Source: an uncultured Oscillospiraceae bacterium
GTDB lineage: Bacteria; Bacillota; Clostridia; Oscillospirales; Acutalibacteraceae
NCBI GenBank assembly: GCA_900544715.1
Contig: UQWL01000002.1
Location: 1-64,000 of the forward strand
DNA length: 64,000 nt
Direction of reading: 5' to 3'
Under the pieces are notes generated by a model. That model worked only from the letters and a program-made list of their open reading frames with translations. It was not told where the DNA came from and ran no database searches. Positions 35,330 to 45,000 of this stretch are shown piece by piece. A program made the position numbers and the translations under genes. The number at the start of each line of letters is the position of its first letter. Within the stretch, counting starts at the first letter, position 1.

Positions 35330-36868
35330 GTGGAATTGATAAGCAGCAATCCCGATCTAACAGAATGGATGGCCTGGGCGCAGCAAAAGGCCGCCTCCTT
35401 TGTGATGACTGGGCAATCCGGGCCTGTGAACCGCGGGGACGGTGGGAAGTGGTATGGGCCGTCCGGGCGGTTTTCCAACCGTAGCCATGCGGTCAGGCGG
35501 CCCAACAGGCAGTGGGCGCAGCCGAAAGACTATCTCCCCTCTTATTGGGCGGGGTATCATGACCGCACAGCCTTTTATATCCGGGATTTTGTCCATCAGG
35601 CGGCCGGAGCCGAGTATTTGGGGTATCATGAAGAAAATTATCAGATGATGCGCTGTTTTGTGGAGGGCGCCTGTGCGGATACCGGCTGGTATGCCCCTTG
35701 GGCGCTGAATTTTGACGGCAGCATCTATTATATGGATACGCCGAACCACCGCAGGTTCGTGCGGGAGCTCACCGCCCAGTATGAATTGGTCGAAACCATC
35801 TGCAAGCTTTATTTCCTCTCTGGAGATAGCCGCTATCTGGAGCGCCCGATGCGCACGTTTGCCGAGCGGATTCTCGGGGAGTTTACCGAGCGCCACGACG
35901 GCATGGTGTTCCCTTTGAAAAACGGAGTTCCGGAAGGGCGCGGCGATATCTGGCGCGGATCAGCAAGCTATAACGAGGGTGGCCGGTCGCTTGCGGAGGC
36001 GGGCGACAGCATTGCGGCCCTCTATCAGGCGCTCACAGCCTTCGGCAAATTGCTGGAATCCCTGGGGGAGCGGGCGGAAGCGGGCGGCTGCCTCCGGCGC
36101 GCCGCGGAGCTAAAAGCCTATTTCAACGAGGTGTGGAGCCTTCCGCCGGAGGGCGGCGGCTATGTGTTCGGGGTCGATCAAAAGGGCCGGAAATACTGGC
36201 GCTGGGAGAGAACGGCCAAGGGGCTCACTGGGGCGGAAACCTGCTTTTTTATGCCGATGAAGCTGCTGACCGAACCGGGGGAGCGCAATAACCGGCTGTT
36301 GAAAGAGATCGACCAGAGGGCCGCTGATCCCCGGACGGCGGCGTTGAATATCGAGAGCTATACCTATTTGCCGCAGGTTTTCTTCCCTTACCAGCAGGCG
36401 GAGCGCGCGTGGCACTGGATGAAACACATCGGCAGCAGGCTCTTTTTGCCGCATGTTCGTGAGAGCCAGGGCCGCAATGAGGATTATCCGGAGCTCTCTT
36501 TTACCATGCTCTCTCACGCGATTGAAGGGTTGTCCGGTTTTTCCGCCAATCTGCCGGCAGGGCGGGTCGCCACCTGCCCCTGCCTGCCGGAGGAGGTGCC
36601 GGCGCTTTCCATCAAAGCGCTTCAGGTAGGTGCGGATGAGATGGATCTGGAACTGCATTCCCCTCATGAGATAACGTTTCAGAACCATTCTGCCCGTCCG
36701 CTTGTGTGGAAGTGCTCCTTTGCCGGGCAGTTTCTCCACTTTCTGCGAGATGGGGAAGAGGTGCAGCCGCATGCGGAAGTGGTGAATGGCGTTGCCCGTT
36801 CGTTTATTGAAGTATCCGTACCGCCGCAGTCCGGCAGCAGGGTTGCCGCTATCAGCCAAGCGGTGTAA
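35330..36868 (+). CDS. (alpha/alpha)6-barrel protein, possible glycoside hydrolase
   Basis: The product has 512 residues, without signal peptide. The middle 300 residues are helical with repeated aromatic and acidic surface positions (LPSYWAGYHDRTAFYIRDFV near 65-84; YNEGGRSLAEAGDSIAALYQ near 213-232), as in six-hairpin glycosidases. A beta-sandwich-like C-terminal end follows. No family could be named with confidence. The gene follows the GPH symporter by 54 bases and starts at GTG 35330 after GGAAGG, so it probably degrades the sugar that the symporter imports. Expressed in the cytoplasm. Confidence 0.6.
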   Translation: MELISSNPDLTEWMAWAQQKAASFVMTGQSGPVNRGDGGKWYGPSGRFSNRSHAVRRPNRQWAQPKDYLPSYWAGYHDRTAFYIRDFVHQAAGAEYLGYHEENYQMMRCFVEGACADTGWYAPWALNFDGSIYYMDTPNHRRFVRELTAQYELVETICKLYFLSGDSRYLERPMRTFAERILGEFTERHDGMVFPLKNGVPEGRGDIWRGSASYNEGGRSLAEAGDSIAALYQALTAFGKLLESLGERAEAGGCLRRAAELKAYFNEVWSLPPEGGGYVFGVDQKGRKYWRWERTAKGLTGAETCFFMPMKLLTEPGERNNRLLKEIDQRAADPRTAALNIESYTYLPQVFFPYQQAERAWHWMKHIGSRLFLPHVRESQGRNEDYPELSFTMLSHAIEGLSGFSANLPAGRVATCPCLPEEVPALSIKALQVGADEMDLELHSPHEITFQNHSARPLVWKCSFAGQFLHFLRDGEEVQPHAEVVNGVARSFIEVSVPPQSGSRVAAISQAV

Positions 36869-36980
36869 CCGGAAAATATTAATATGGAAAGCGCGCTGTA
36901 AGGGCTTCACCCTGCGGTGCGCTTTCTCTTTGCGGAAGCATCCGCGCCGAACATGATTGTAAATATTTTGTGAAGCCCCT

Positions 36981-37009
36981 TGACACTTGTTATAAACTGT
37001 ATTATTGTA
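36981..37009 (+). promoter_or_regulatory. Promoter of the YtrA-type operon
   Basis: A perfect TTGACA at 36981-36986, 17 bases, and TATTGT at 37004-37009. The -10 box is inside the left arm of the operator described next. Confidence 0.75.
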
Positions 37010-37032
37010 TTAATAACTTAATACAATAATAC
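37000..37032. promoter_or_regulatory. Operator palindrome of the GntR/YtrA regulator
   Basis: A perfect inverted repeat: 12-base arms GTATTATTGTAT (37000-37011) and ATACAATAATAC (37021-37032), 9-base spacer. It covers the -10 box and the start point, and ends one base before the ribosome binding site, so binding would silence the operon. Such autoregulation is usual for YtrA-subfamily GntR proteins. Confidence 0.75.
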
Positions 37033-37046
37033 AAGGAGGCGCACAG

Positions 37047-37412
37047 ATGACATGGATTATCACTGCCGACCGGCCGGTTTATCTTCAGCTGGTCGAGCAG
37101 CTAGAGCTTGCGATCGTGGCGGGAGAATACCGGGCCGGCGGGAAGCTGCCAAGCGTTCGGGAGCTTGCCGCCGAGGCGGCAGTCAACCCCAACACGATGC
37201 AGCGGGCCATGCAGGAGCTGGAAGCACGCGGCCTCATCAACACGCAGCGGACAGCCGGGCGTACCATTACGGGAGATGAAACGATGATTCAGGCATTGAG
37301 GCAGCAAAAGGCGCAGGAGCAGATCACAAAATTTTGGGCGGCGATGCAAAAGCTCGGATTTACGCAGGCGGAAGCGCTTGCGCTCTTAACACAAACAAAG
37401 GAGAATGCATGA
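37047..37412 (+). CDS. GntR-family regulator, YtrA subfamily
   Basis: The product has 121 residues: a winged helix (QLVEQLELAIVAGEYRAGGK, then LPSVRELAAEAAVNPNTMQR) and a short helical C-terminal part of about 45 residues, the YtrA subfamily layout without a large effector domain. These repressors control adjacent ABC transporter genes, often under cell-wall or peptide antibiotic stress. AAGGAGG stands seven bases before the ATG. The stop overlaps the ABC ATPase start, so the genes are coupled. It should bind the palindrome at 37000-37032. Confidence 0.92.
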   Translation: MTWIITADRPVYLQLVEQLELAIVAGEYRAGGKLPSVRELAAEAAVNPNTMQRAMQELEARGLINTQRTAGRTITGDETMIQALRQQKAQEQITKFWAAMQKLGFTQAEALALLTQTKENA

Positions 37413-38119
37413 TGGAAGCGATTTTATCCTGCCAGGGGCTGACGAAGCTTTATGGGCAAAAGGCGGCGCTTGTTGATTTCACCTACGATTTTCCAAAGGG
37501 GCGGATCATTGGCCTCCTGGGGCCGAACGGCAGTGGAAAAACGACGCTTTTAAAGCTTGCCGCCGGATTGCTCACTTCCACGCGGGGCAGTATCCGGGTT
37601 TGCGGCATGGATCCGGGGACGGAAACAAAAAAGCTCGTTTCCTTCCTGCCGGAGCGCAGCTGCCTGCCCGCGGGGATGCGCGTGCGCGAGGCGCTGGAGT
37701 TTTTCGGGGATTTCTACGCGGATTTTCAGCTTGATAAAGCGGCGGAAATGCTGAAGGATTTGAATATCCATCCAAATGATAAGCTAAACGCCATGAGCAA
37801 GGGCACGCGGGAAAAATTGCAGCTCGCTCTGGTGATGAGCCGCAAGGCGGAGCTCTACCTGCTCGACGAGCCGATCGGCGGGGTAGACCCGGCGGCGCGC
37901 GACTATATCCTCCATACAATCATTCGCAATTATAACGAGGACGCAACACTGATTTTATCCACGCACCTGATTCACGATATCGAAGCGGTGTTTGACGATG
38001 TGGTGATGATCGGGGGAGGGCGCATGGTGCTTGCTGACAGCGTGGACGCAATCCGGGAAGAAAACGGCAAGAGCATTGACGCAATATTCAGGGAGGTATT
38101 CAGATGCTGGGGAAACTAA
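37412..38119 (+). CDS. ABC transporter ATP-binding protein
   Basis: The product has 235 residues. Walker A is GPNGSGKTT near residues 37-45 and Walker B is LYLLDEP near residues 147-153. The signature motif is degenerate (MSKGTREK in place of LSGGQ), as in the YtrB/EcsA-like group. It powers the permease encoded next, with which it overlaps by 16 bases. The ATG at 37412 is eight bases after AAAGGAG; an ATG three bases earlier is the other candidate. Substrate unknown; lipid, peptide or antibiotic export is usual for this group. Confidence 0.9.
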   Translation: MEAILSCQGLTKLYGQKAALVDFTYDFPKGRIIGLLGPNGSGKTTLLKLAAGLLTSTRGSIRVCGMDPGTETKKLVSFLPERSCLPAGMRVREALEFFGDFYADFQLDKAAEMLKDLNIHPNDKLNAMSKGTREKLQLALVMSRKAELYLLDEPIGGVDPAARDYILHTIIRNYNEDATLILSTHLIHDIEAVFDDVVMIGGGRMVLADSVDAIREENGKSIDAIFREVFRCWGN

Positions 38120-38931
38120 TGAAGCATGAATTCAAAGCGACGGCAAAGCTCTTTTTGCCGCTGCTGACGGCGGTGCTCGCCCTGTTAGGTGGGTTCCAGG
38201 TTATCTTTCTGTTGGTAAAATGGCTCATGGGGAACAACGATTCCCACCCGCTGGTGACAGTGCTTTTCGCCCTGTTTGCCGTTTTGGCGGCGCTTGCACT
38301 GATTGCCCTGTTGGCCGTCATCGTGATTGTGGCCATTCAGCGGTTTTATAAAAACCTGCTGGGCGATGAAGGGTACCTCATGTTTACACTTCCGGCCACG
38401 CCGGGGCAGCAGATTCTCTCAAAGCTGTTGGTAAGCCTGGCCTGGTCGCTCGCGGGCATCGTTGTTGTGATCCTGGGCGGCGTTCTGTTCGCATGGAATC
38501 TCCCGGCGCTTGCGAATGTACCGGCCATTCTGGCAAGCTTCCGCAGCGAAACCGGCGTGAGCGTATGGCTGGCCGTGCTGCTTCTGGCGCTTTTTATGCT
38601 GCTGGCATTTTCCAACACCTACCTGCATTTCTATCTCTGCATGGCCATCGGCGGGCAGTGGCCGCAGAACCGGCTGCTGGCAAGCGCGGCGGCGTATCTG
38701 ATTCTCAACACGGTTTTGCAGTTTGTGATGATGTGCGGCATGATTGCGGCGGTGTTATTCCTCCACGTTTCGAACATCAATCTTTATGGCCTTCACTCGC
38801 TGGCAGAGCAATCGCCCGCCGTATTTTTTTACAGCATGCTCGGTATCAGCGCAGGGCTGATGCTTCTTTTGAATGTAATTTATTACTTTGTCACGCGTTG
38901 GCTGCTAAGCCGGCGGCTCAACCTGGCATAA
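38104..38931 (+). CDS. ABC-2-like permease
   Basis: The product has 275 residues with six predicted membrane helices and a short cytoplasmic start (GKLMKHEFKATAK) typical of ABC-2 permeases of the YtrC/D or lantibiotic-export type. It starts inside the ATPase gene, so the pair is translated together. The complex would need a dimer of each. The substrate cannot be read from the sequence, but the YtrA-type repressor hints at a stress-related substrate. Confidence 0.85.
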   Translation: MLGKLMKHEFKATAKLFLPLLTAVLALLGGFQVIFLLVKWLMGNNDSHPLVTVLFALFAVLAALALIALLAVIVIVAIQRFYKNLLGDEGYLMFTLPATPGQQILSKLLVSLAWSLAGIVVVILGGVLFAWNLPALANVPAILASFRSETGVSVWLAVLLLALFMLLAFSNTYLHFYLCMAIGGQWPQNRLLASAAAYLILNTVLQFVMMCGMIAAVLFLHVSNINLYGLHSLAEQSPAVFFYSMLGISAGLMLLLNVIYYFVTRWLLSRRLNLA

Positions 38932-38968
38932 CCGGCGGAAAAGGTATAGGAGAGAACAAAGCAATAAT

Positions 38969-39100
38969 ATGGATGCGGTAAACGGCAGGCTTCTTTATGA
39001 GGGCGAGGTGCGCAAAAGCGGCACAGAATACGACTTTGAAATTGATGCCACGACTGGTATGATTCTAGAATGGGAGGCGAAACCAGAAGATCGTGATTGA
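38969..39100 (+). CDS. Small protein with half a PepSY domain
   Basis: The product has 43 residues. It contains GTEYDFEIDATTGMILEWE, the second repeat half of a PepSY domain, but no signal peptide or first half. It may be the remnant of a longer PepSY protein, or a tiny real gene at the end of the ABC operon. AGGAGA is about 15 bases upstream, which is far, so expression is unsure. Confidence 0.45.
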   Translation: MDAVNGRLLYEGEVRKSGTEYDFEIDATTGMILEWEAKPEDRD

Positions 39101-39145
39101 TTGTGCTTTGTGACTCGCTTCATTTCGGATCATTAGGAAACGCGC

Positions 39146-39178
39146 TGCAACCTATGGGATTCCTGTAGGTTGCATTTT
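39146..39178 (+). terminator. Terminator after the YtrA-ABC operon
   Basis: TGCAACCTAT (39146-39155) pairs with GTAGGTTGCA (39165-39174, one G-T pair), followed by TTTT. Confidence 0.6.
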
Positions 39179-39256
39179 ACAACTTTTTATAGAGATGAAA
39201 CCGTTTATTAATTTCTCCACCAAAAAATCTCTTGCATTTTTATAAAAACTGCGTTA

Positions 39257-39265
39257 TGTTATAAT
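39257..39265 (+). promoter_or_regulatory. Extended -10 promoter of the second symporter
   Basis: TGTTATAAT is a perfect extended -10 element (TGn plus TATAAT). A TTGCAT lies at 39232-39237, too far for this box but 17 bases from an alternative TATGTT at 39255-39260. Confidence 0.5.
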
Positions 39266-39309
39266 TTGGTGAAATTTTATAATAGTTTGCGCTGTTTGGA
39301 GGTTAAAAA

Positions 39310-41679
39310 ATGCAGCTTAAACAAACCGCTGAATCGCTTTGGTCAGATGCAAAAACCTACTGGAAACACCCGCCTGCCGGCAAATACATGCCGTTTAAAG
39401 AAATTGCCGCATACAGTGTGGGTGGTATCGGTGCCTACTTCATCATCACGATCATCTGGGCGCTTCAGCTATCTGTCGGTAATTTTATCATCGGCAATGC
39501 GATTGGTATCGAGCCGACCAAGATTTATCTCCTGTATCTCATTTCCGTCGCAAGCAGCTTTCCGCTGACAGCCCTGCGCGCCAACATCATCGATAATGCG
39601 CGCAGCAGAAAGGGAAAGTACCGCCCCTATCTTTTGATTATGGGCGTGCCTTCCATCCTTTTGGCAATTGGGTTTGTGTGGATGCCGTATGAATCGATGT
39701 CCATGTCCATGCGGATGCTGACGGTACTGCTCTTCAACATTGGCTTTCAGTTCTTCTTCAGCTTTTTCTATGATTCCTATGAGAATCTAATCTATGTGCT
39801 TTCTCCCAACACGCAGGAGCGCACCGATGTTTCTGCCATTAAGGCTGTTATTTATTCGATTGCGCCCTCGATTACCGGCATTGTCATGCCCTTAGCGGCA
39901 AAGTTTTTGACAAACGGTGATATGACCAATATGAAGCTCTACCGCTTCGCTTATCCGCCGATGTTGATCATCGGCATCCTGCTGGTGATTCTGGTTTATG
40001 CCAACACGCAGGAAAAAATCATTCAGGCCAAAACGCATGTCGTTCAAATCAAGTTTATGGACGCCTTGCGTGCCGTGGCGAAGAATAAATATTTCTGGAT
40101 TATCTCCCTTGCCGGGTGGCTGGGCTTCCTGGAAAATTCCTATGGCACGATCCTGCAATGGCTTTATCAGTATCAGCATGCCTGCACGGAAGGGCAATAC
40201 GCCTTGATTACAACACTGTATGGCAACTCCGCCCTGTGGGGCATGCTGATGGCGCCGTGGGCGATTCGGAAATTCGGCAAAAAGCGCGTGCTGGTGTTTA
40301 CCAATATCTTGAATATCATCTTTATTGCGATGATCTATCCGATCGTGGTAAACGTTGATCCAGGGCTGGGCATCTGGCTTGTTATGATCTGCATGTGGAT
40401 GAACGGATTGGCAAACTCCTTTGCCAATGTCCTCAATCCCAGCATCCAAGGCGATATCCGAGATTATCAGCAGTATACCACCGGCGAGCGGATTGACGGC
40501 ATGTTTGCCGCTGTTGGATTGATCGGCAGCGCAATTACCATGGCGACGAGCGGCGTGCTGCCCGCCGTGTATGAAGCGCTCGGCATCACCACGGAGAACG
40601 CGGTGAGCATGGGTTACACCAACGCTTACGATGTGCTGTACAACCGCAATGTTTTCGTGAATGCCTTTGCGGTGCTCATCGGCCTGGGCGTTTTCGGCGC
40701 GATTATGAATGTGGTGCCCTATTTCTTCTATGATTTAACGGAGACCAAGCAGCGTGGCATGGTGAATGTGCTGAAGGTGCGCGCCCTGTTTGAGGATTAC
40801 GGCAATAACGCCCTGTCGGACAGCGGTCTGGTAGAAACTATCGATCTGGTCAATGAAGCGCGCTATTATGTGGCGGAGCAGCCGCTGCCCGAAACCAAAG
40901 ACGGAATCCGTGAAGCGAAAAAATCCGGCAGCCGTCCAGATATCAAGGCGGCGAAAAAGGCGTATAAAAATGCGATCGAACATAACCGCATGATTGAGAT
41001 TTCCAGGTTTGTAATCGATGAAATGAATAAATTCAGCACGCTGGAGGTGCAGGAGCAGGTCAAGGTAGCAAAAGAAATTTATGAGGCTGGCCTCTCAAAC
41101 CTCGTCAACGTGGAGCCGGATGTGCTTGCAAGGGCAAAAGCGCTTCCGAAGGGTACAGAGGAAGAAAAGCTCTATCGCAAGGCCGCAATCAAAGAGGCCC
41201 GCGAGAGGCTTTATTCCAAGCGGATGATCCTCAAGCACTATCCCGATGGGGTAGAGGAATTCGATATCACTGTTTTCGATCAGCTTTTTGCAGAAGAGGA
41301 CCGTTTGGAGCTCGCCTTGGAGGAAGCTTTCCGAAAGCAGTTTGCCGCGAAGGATCAAAAAGACCGCTCCGCGCTCCAGCAGGCGAAGCAGGAGGTGCAG
41401 CGTGTTAAGGTGGAGCGCGCAAAAGTGCGCACGAAGATTAAGGAAGCGACCAATGCCAACTCCCTGTATCACCGTGCCGCCAAGCCGTGGCTGGAGGCGA
41501 AGAAGCTACTGATTCAAGAAGAGAATTATAAGCATTACGACGAGATTGCCGCAATGTATGAGGAAGCAAAGGCACGCGCCGACGCGCAGCGCGCGAAGGA
41601 AGATGCGGATGACGCGGCCCGTGTGGCGCAGAAGAAGGCGGATAAAGAGCTGGCGCGCGCCAGCCGCAGGCATAAATAA
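39310..41679 (+). CDS. GPH-type symporter with a C-terminal charged helical extension of about 310 residues
   Basis: The product has 789 residues. Residues 1-475 are a 12-helix GPH/MFS transporter with the same N-terminal signature as the protein at 33833 (YWKHPPAGKYMPFKE, then AYSVGGIG) and the same end motif FYDLTETKQ. The paralogue stops 23 residues after that motif, whereas this protein continues for more than 300 residues that are rich in Ala, Glu, Lys and Arg, with strong helix and coiled-coil character (for example RSALQQAKQEVQRVKVERAK). The extension should face the cytoplasm and has no recognised domain. It could regulate transport or bind a partner. GGAGG precedes the ATG. The GH38 mannosidase follows after a terminator, suggesting mannoside uptake (inference). 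Confidence 0.85.
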   Translation: MQLKQTAESLWSDAKTYWKHPPAGKYMPFKEIAAYSVGGIGAYFIITIIWALQLSVGNFIIGNAIGIEPTKIYLLYLISVASSFPLTALRANIIDNARSRKGKYRPYLLIMGVPSILLAIGFVWMPYESMSMSMRMLTVLLFNIGFQFFFSFFYDSYENLIYVLSPNTQERTDVSAIKAVIYSIAPSITGIVMPLAAKFLTNGDMTNMKLYRFAYPPMLIIGILLVILVYANTQEKIIQAKTHVVQIKFMDALRAVAKNKYFWIISLAGWLGFLENSYGTILQWLYQYQHACTEGQYALITTLYGNSALWGMLMAPWAIRKFGKKRVLVFTNILNIIFIAMIYPIVVNVDPGLGIWLVMICMWMNGLANSFANVLNPSIQGDIRDYQQYTTGERIDGMFAAVGLIGSAITMATSGVLPAVYEALGITTENAVSMGYTNAYDVLYNRNVFVNAFAVLIGLGVFGAIMNVVPYFFYDLTETKQRGMVNVLKVRALFEDYGNNALSDSGLVETIDLVNEARYYVAEQPLPETKDGIREAKKSGSRPDIKAAKKAYKNAIEHNRMIEISRFVIDEMNKFSTLEVQEQVKVAKEIYEAGLSNLVNVEPDVLARAKALPKGTEEEKLYRKAAIKEARERLYSKRMILKHYPDGVEEFDITVFDQLFAEEDRLELALEEAFRKQFAAKDQKDRSALQQAKQEVQRVKVERAKVRTKIKEATNANSLYHRAAKPWLEAKKLLIQEENYKHYDEIAAMYEEAKARADAQRAKEDADDAARVAQKKADKELARASRRHK

Positions 41680-41712
41680 ACAGCATTTCCTATGCAAAAT
41701 CAAACCGAAGAT

Positions 41713-41752
41713 TCCGGCAGGTGGGGGGGAGTTCCCTGCCTGCCGGATTTTT
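41713..41752 (+). terminator. Intrinsic terminator after the extended symporter
   Basis: A nine-base stem (TCCGGCAGG at 41713-41721 with 41739-41747) and TTTTTG directly after. The 280 bases from here to the GH38 start contain a TATAAT at 41843-41848 but no convincing -35 box, and no gene. Confidence 0.75.
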
Positions 41753-42032
41753 GTGATATCTGCAAACGGGATTCCGAGTTTCACCATCTGAATTGCCTGT
41801 GCCTATTTTTTCAAAACCCCTATACAAAATTGAAAATATCAGTATAATTTTAGAAGATCGTATGGAAACGTTTGCGTTCATTTTCAGATCAATTGGGAAG
41901 AGGTAAAGTTGAAAGGTAACTCTTTCAGCCTGGCAAGTTTTATCTTCCGGCCATATCAGGGATGCAAGCCGGAATTCTGCTTTGCAGAACCACAAAACAT
42001 TGCGCCTCACAGAAAGGGAGAGGATCATAAAA

Positions 42033-45000
42033 ATGCTCAATCAGCGGCAGATCGACCGGATGCTCGCAAAGCTGGAGCGCTTTGAACACACCTTGGAGCG
42101 CTATTATTTTGAACAGGTCGGGGAGGTCGCCATGCGCGCCTATCCCGCCGACGGCAGCCACCATGCGATCCCGGAGGCCAGCCTGTTCCAGCCGGTTGAA
42201 AAAGGCTGGCAGTGGGGCGGGGAGGGCTCCTATTGTTGGTTCAAAGGGGAATTCACCGTGCCGGATGCCCTTGCCGGGCGGGATTTGTTCCTGCGCCCGC
42301 ACTGCGTGGGGTATGAAGCGCTCCTCTGGGTAAACGGCGTACCCTTTGGCACCTTCTGTAATAAAATCCTGGTCAATGACCATGGCAACCATTACTGCGA
42401 TTTGATCCGGAAGAAGGCGAAGGCGGGGGAAAGCGTTTCCCTCGCTTTGGAATCGTATGCCGGGCACTATGTGATGGGAACCGCTCCGTTTGAGGAACAG
42501 GAGAGGCCAAGCTATCAGTATACCTATCGCGGGGCGGAGATCTGCGTTAAGAATGAGGCGGTCATCGGCTTTGCCATGGATTTACATACCGTTCTCCAAT
42601 TGGCCCGCGCCCTGCCCGAGTCAAGCTTTCGCCGCGGCGATTTGATTGATGCATTGACGCATGTGCACGAGGCCGTCTATTATGATCCAGATGCGGCCGG
42701 GCGGGAAGCGTTTCTTTCTTCGCTGCATGCGGTGCAGCCTTATTTGCAGGAGGCGTTGGCGGTTCAAAACGCGCAGAGCGCGCCCTTTGCAGGCTTGATC
42801 GGCCATTCGCATATGGATACGGCCTGGCTGTGGCACATCGGCGAAACGGTGAAGAAATGCGCCCGTACCTATTCCAACCAAATAAGCCTGATGGAGCAGT
42901 ATCCGGAATACACCTTTATTCAAAGCTCCGCCTATCACAGCGAGATGATCCGCCGGAATTACCCTGCTTTGTTTGAACGGATGCAGGCGCGCGTGCGGGA
43001 GGGCCGATATGAGCCAAACGGTGGCGTTTGGGTGGAATGCGACTGCAACATCACCTCTGGTGAATCGATGATCCGGCAGTTTTTGTGGGGGCAGCGGTTT
43101 ACGCGCCGGTATTTCGGCTATACCTCCAATTGTTTTTGGCTGCCGGATACCTTTGGCTACAGCGCGGCCATTCCGCAAATTATGAAGGGCTGCGGCGTGG
43201 ATTATTTTCTCACTACCAAAATCCAGTGGAACGATACCAACGCCTTCCCATACGATACATTTTATTGGCAGGGGATTGACGGCACAAAGGTGTTTACTCA
43301 CTTCAACAAAACTCATATCTGGCCGGATGCGGAGGGCATCTATCAGCATACGGTGGAGAGCGAAGAGGGCGACGTGGTGCGCCAGAAGCATGTTTCCAAT
43401 ATGCGGTTGCTCTCCTACGGCTTTGGCGACGGAGGCGGCGGCCCGCAGTTTGAAATGATCGAGGCTGCCCGCCGCTGCCGCGATACGGATGGCTGCCCGC
43501 GCGCGGAGCATGTGCGGGTGGGGGATTTTATGCAGAAGCTGGAGCAATCCGCCCGTACTCCGGCAACCTATAGCGGCGAGCTCTACCTGGAGCTGCACCG
43601 CGGTACGCTGACCAATCAGCACCGCATCAAGCAAAATAATCGCAAGGCGGAAATAAAATTGCATGATCTGGAGGCCCTGACCGTTCAGCGGGCGGTGTGC
43701 GAGGGCAGGGAAGCGAGCGGAGCGCCCATTGCACCATTGATGGAAACACTGCTCGTCAACCAGTTTCATGATATCCTGCCGGGCACCTGCATCCCGCGCG
43801 CACATGAAGAGAGCCTTGCTGAAACGGATGCACTCCTCAAGCAGGCGCAGGGTCAAATTGAGGCAGTGATCGGCTTTTGCGGGGATGCGGATCAGTTCAC
43901 GCTCGTGAACACCCTCTCTTTCGACCGTGAGGAGCCTCTTTTCCTGGAGGATCATCCGGGCAGCAGAATTGACGGGGGCTATCGCCAGCAGGCCTATACA
44001 GATCTGCGGGGCGACCGGAAGCGGATTGTCGCGGAGGTGCATCTCCCGGCGATGTCGGGCGTTTCACTCCGCTATGTGCCGGATGGCGCACAGCCGGAGG
44101 CGGATTCCCCCTTTGTGGAGTCAGGGAATACGCTCACAACGCCCTATGCAAAAGTAACCTTTGATGAAAAGGGCTATCTTTCCTCTTTTATCGATCTGCG
44201 GAATGGCCGCGAGCTGTGCGGGGAGGGGTATGCGCTCAACACCTTCCTGCTGGCCGAGGATGTGCCTTCCGCCTGGGATAACTGGGATATTGACGCGGAT
44301 ATCCAATTGAAATTCCGCGATTGCGCGGAGCTGCTCTCCCGACAGACGGTATCCACCGGCCCGGTTGCCCACATCATCCGCAGCGTTTACCGGCTAACGC
44401 CGAAATCCACGCTGACGCAGGATATGATCTTTTTTGCGGATCGCGCGGAGGTGCGCTTTGATACGCGGATGGATTGGCAAGATGACCACCGCTTCCTGAA
44501 AACCGCCTTTGATACCTCTATTTTCACGGATTATGCCCGTTTCGAGGTTCAGTTCGGCAATGTGAAGCGCCCAACCACGCGCAACACAACGGTGGAACAG
44601 GCAAAATTTGAGGTGCTCAATCACAAATATACGGATCTTTCGGAAAATCGCTACGGTGCGGCGCTCTTAAACGACTGCAAATATGGCATTTCCGTAGAAG
44701 GCGGGCAGATGCGCCTCTCGCTCCATAAAGGCGGCTGCCGCCCGGATTACAAGGGCGACCACGGCGTGCATGATTGCATCTATGCCTTTTTGCCGCATGA
44801 GGGCTCCTTTGATGTGAACAATGTCGTGAGGCCTGCTTACCAACTGAATGATCCTCCTGTTTTGGCGGGCGAAGCTTTCACCGCCCTGCCGCTTGCCCTG
44901 CCGGAAGCGGACAATATTCTGGTGGAAACGGTCAAGCCCTGTGAGGATAAGGCGCGCGCCTTTATCGTGCGGCTTTATGAGGCGGAAGGCGCCTTTACGA

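Noticed and set aside
37412..38119. Broken ABC ATPase because of its poor signature motif
   Set aside because: Walker A and B are intact, and the SKGTREK-type signature is normal for the YtrB/EcsA-like group.
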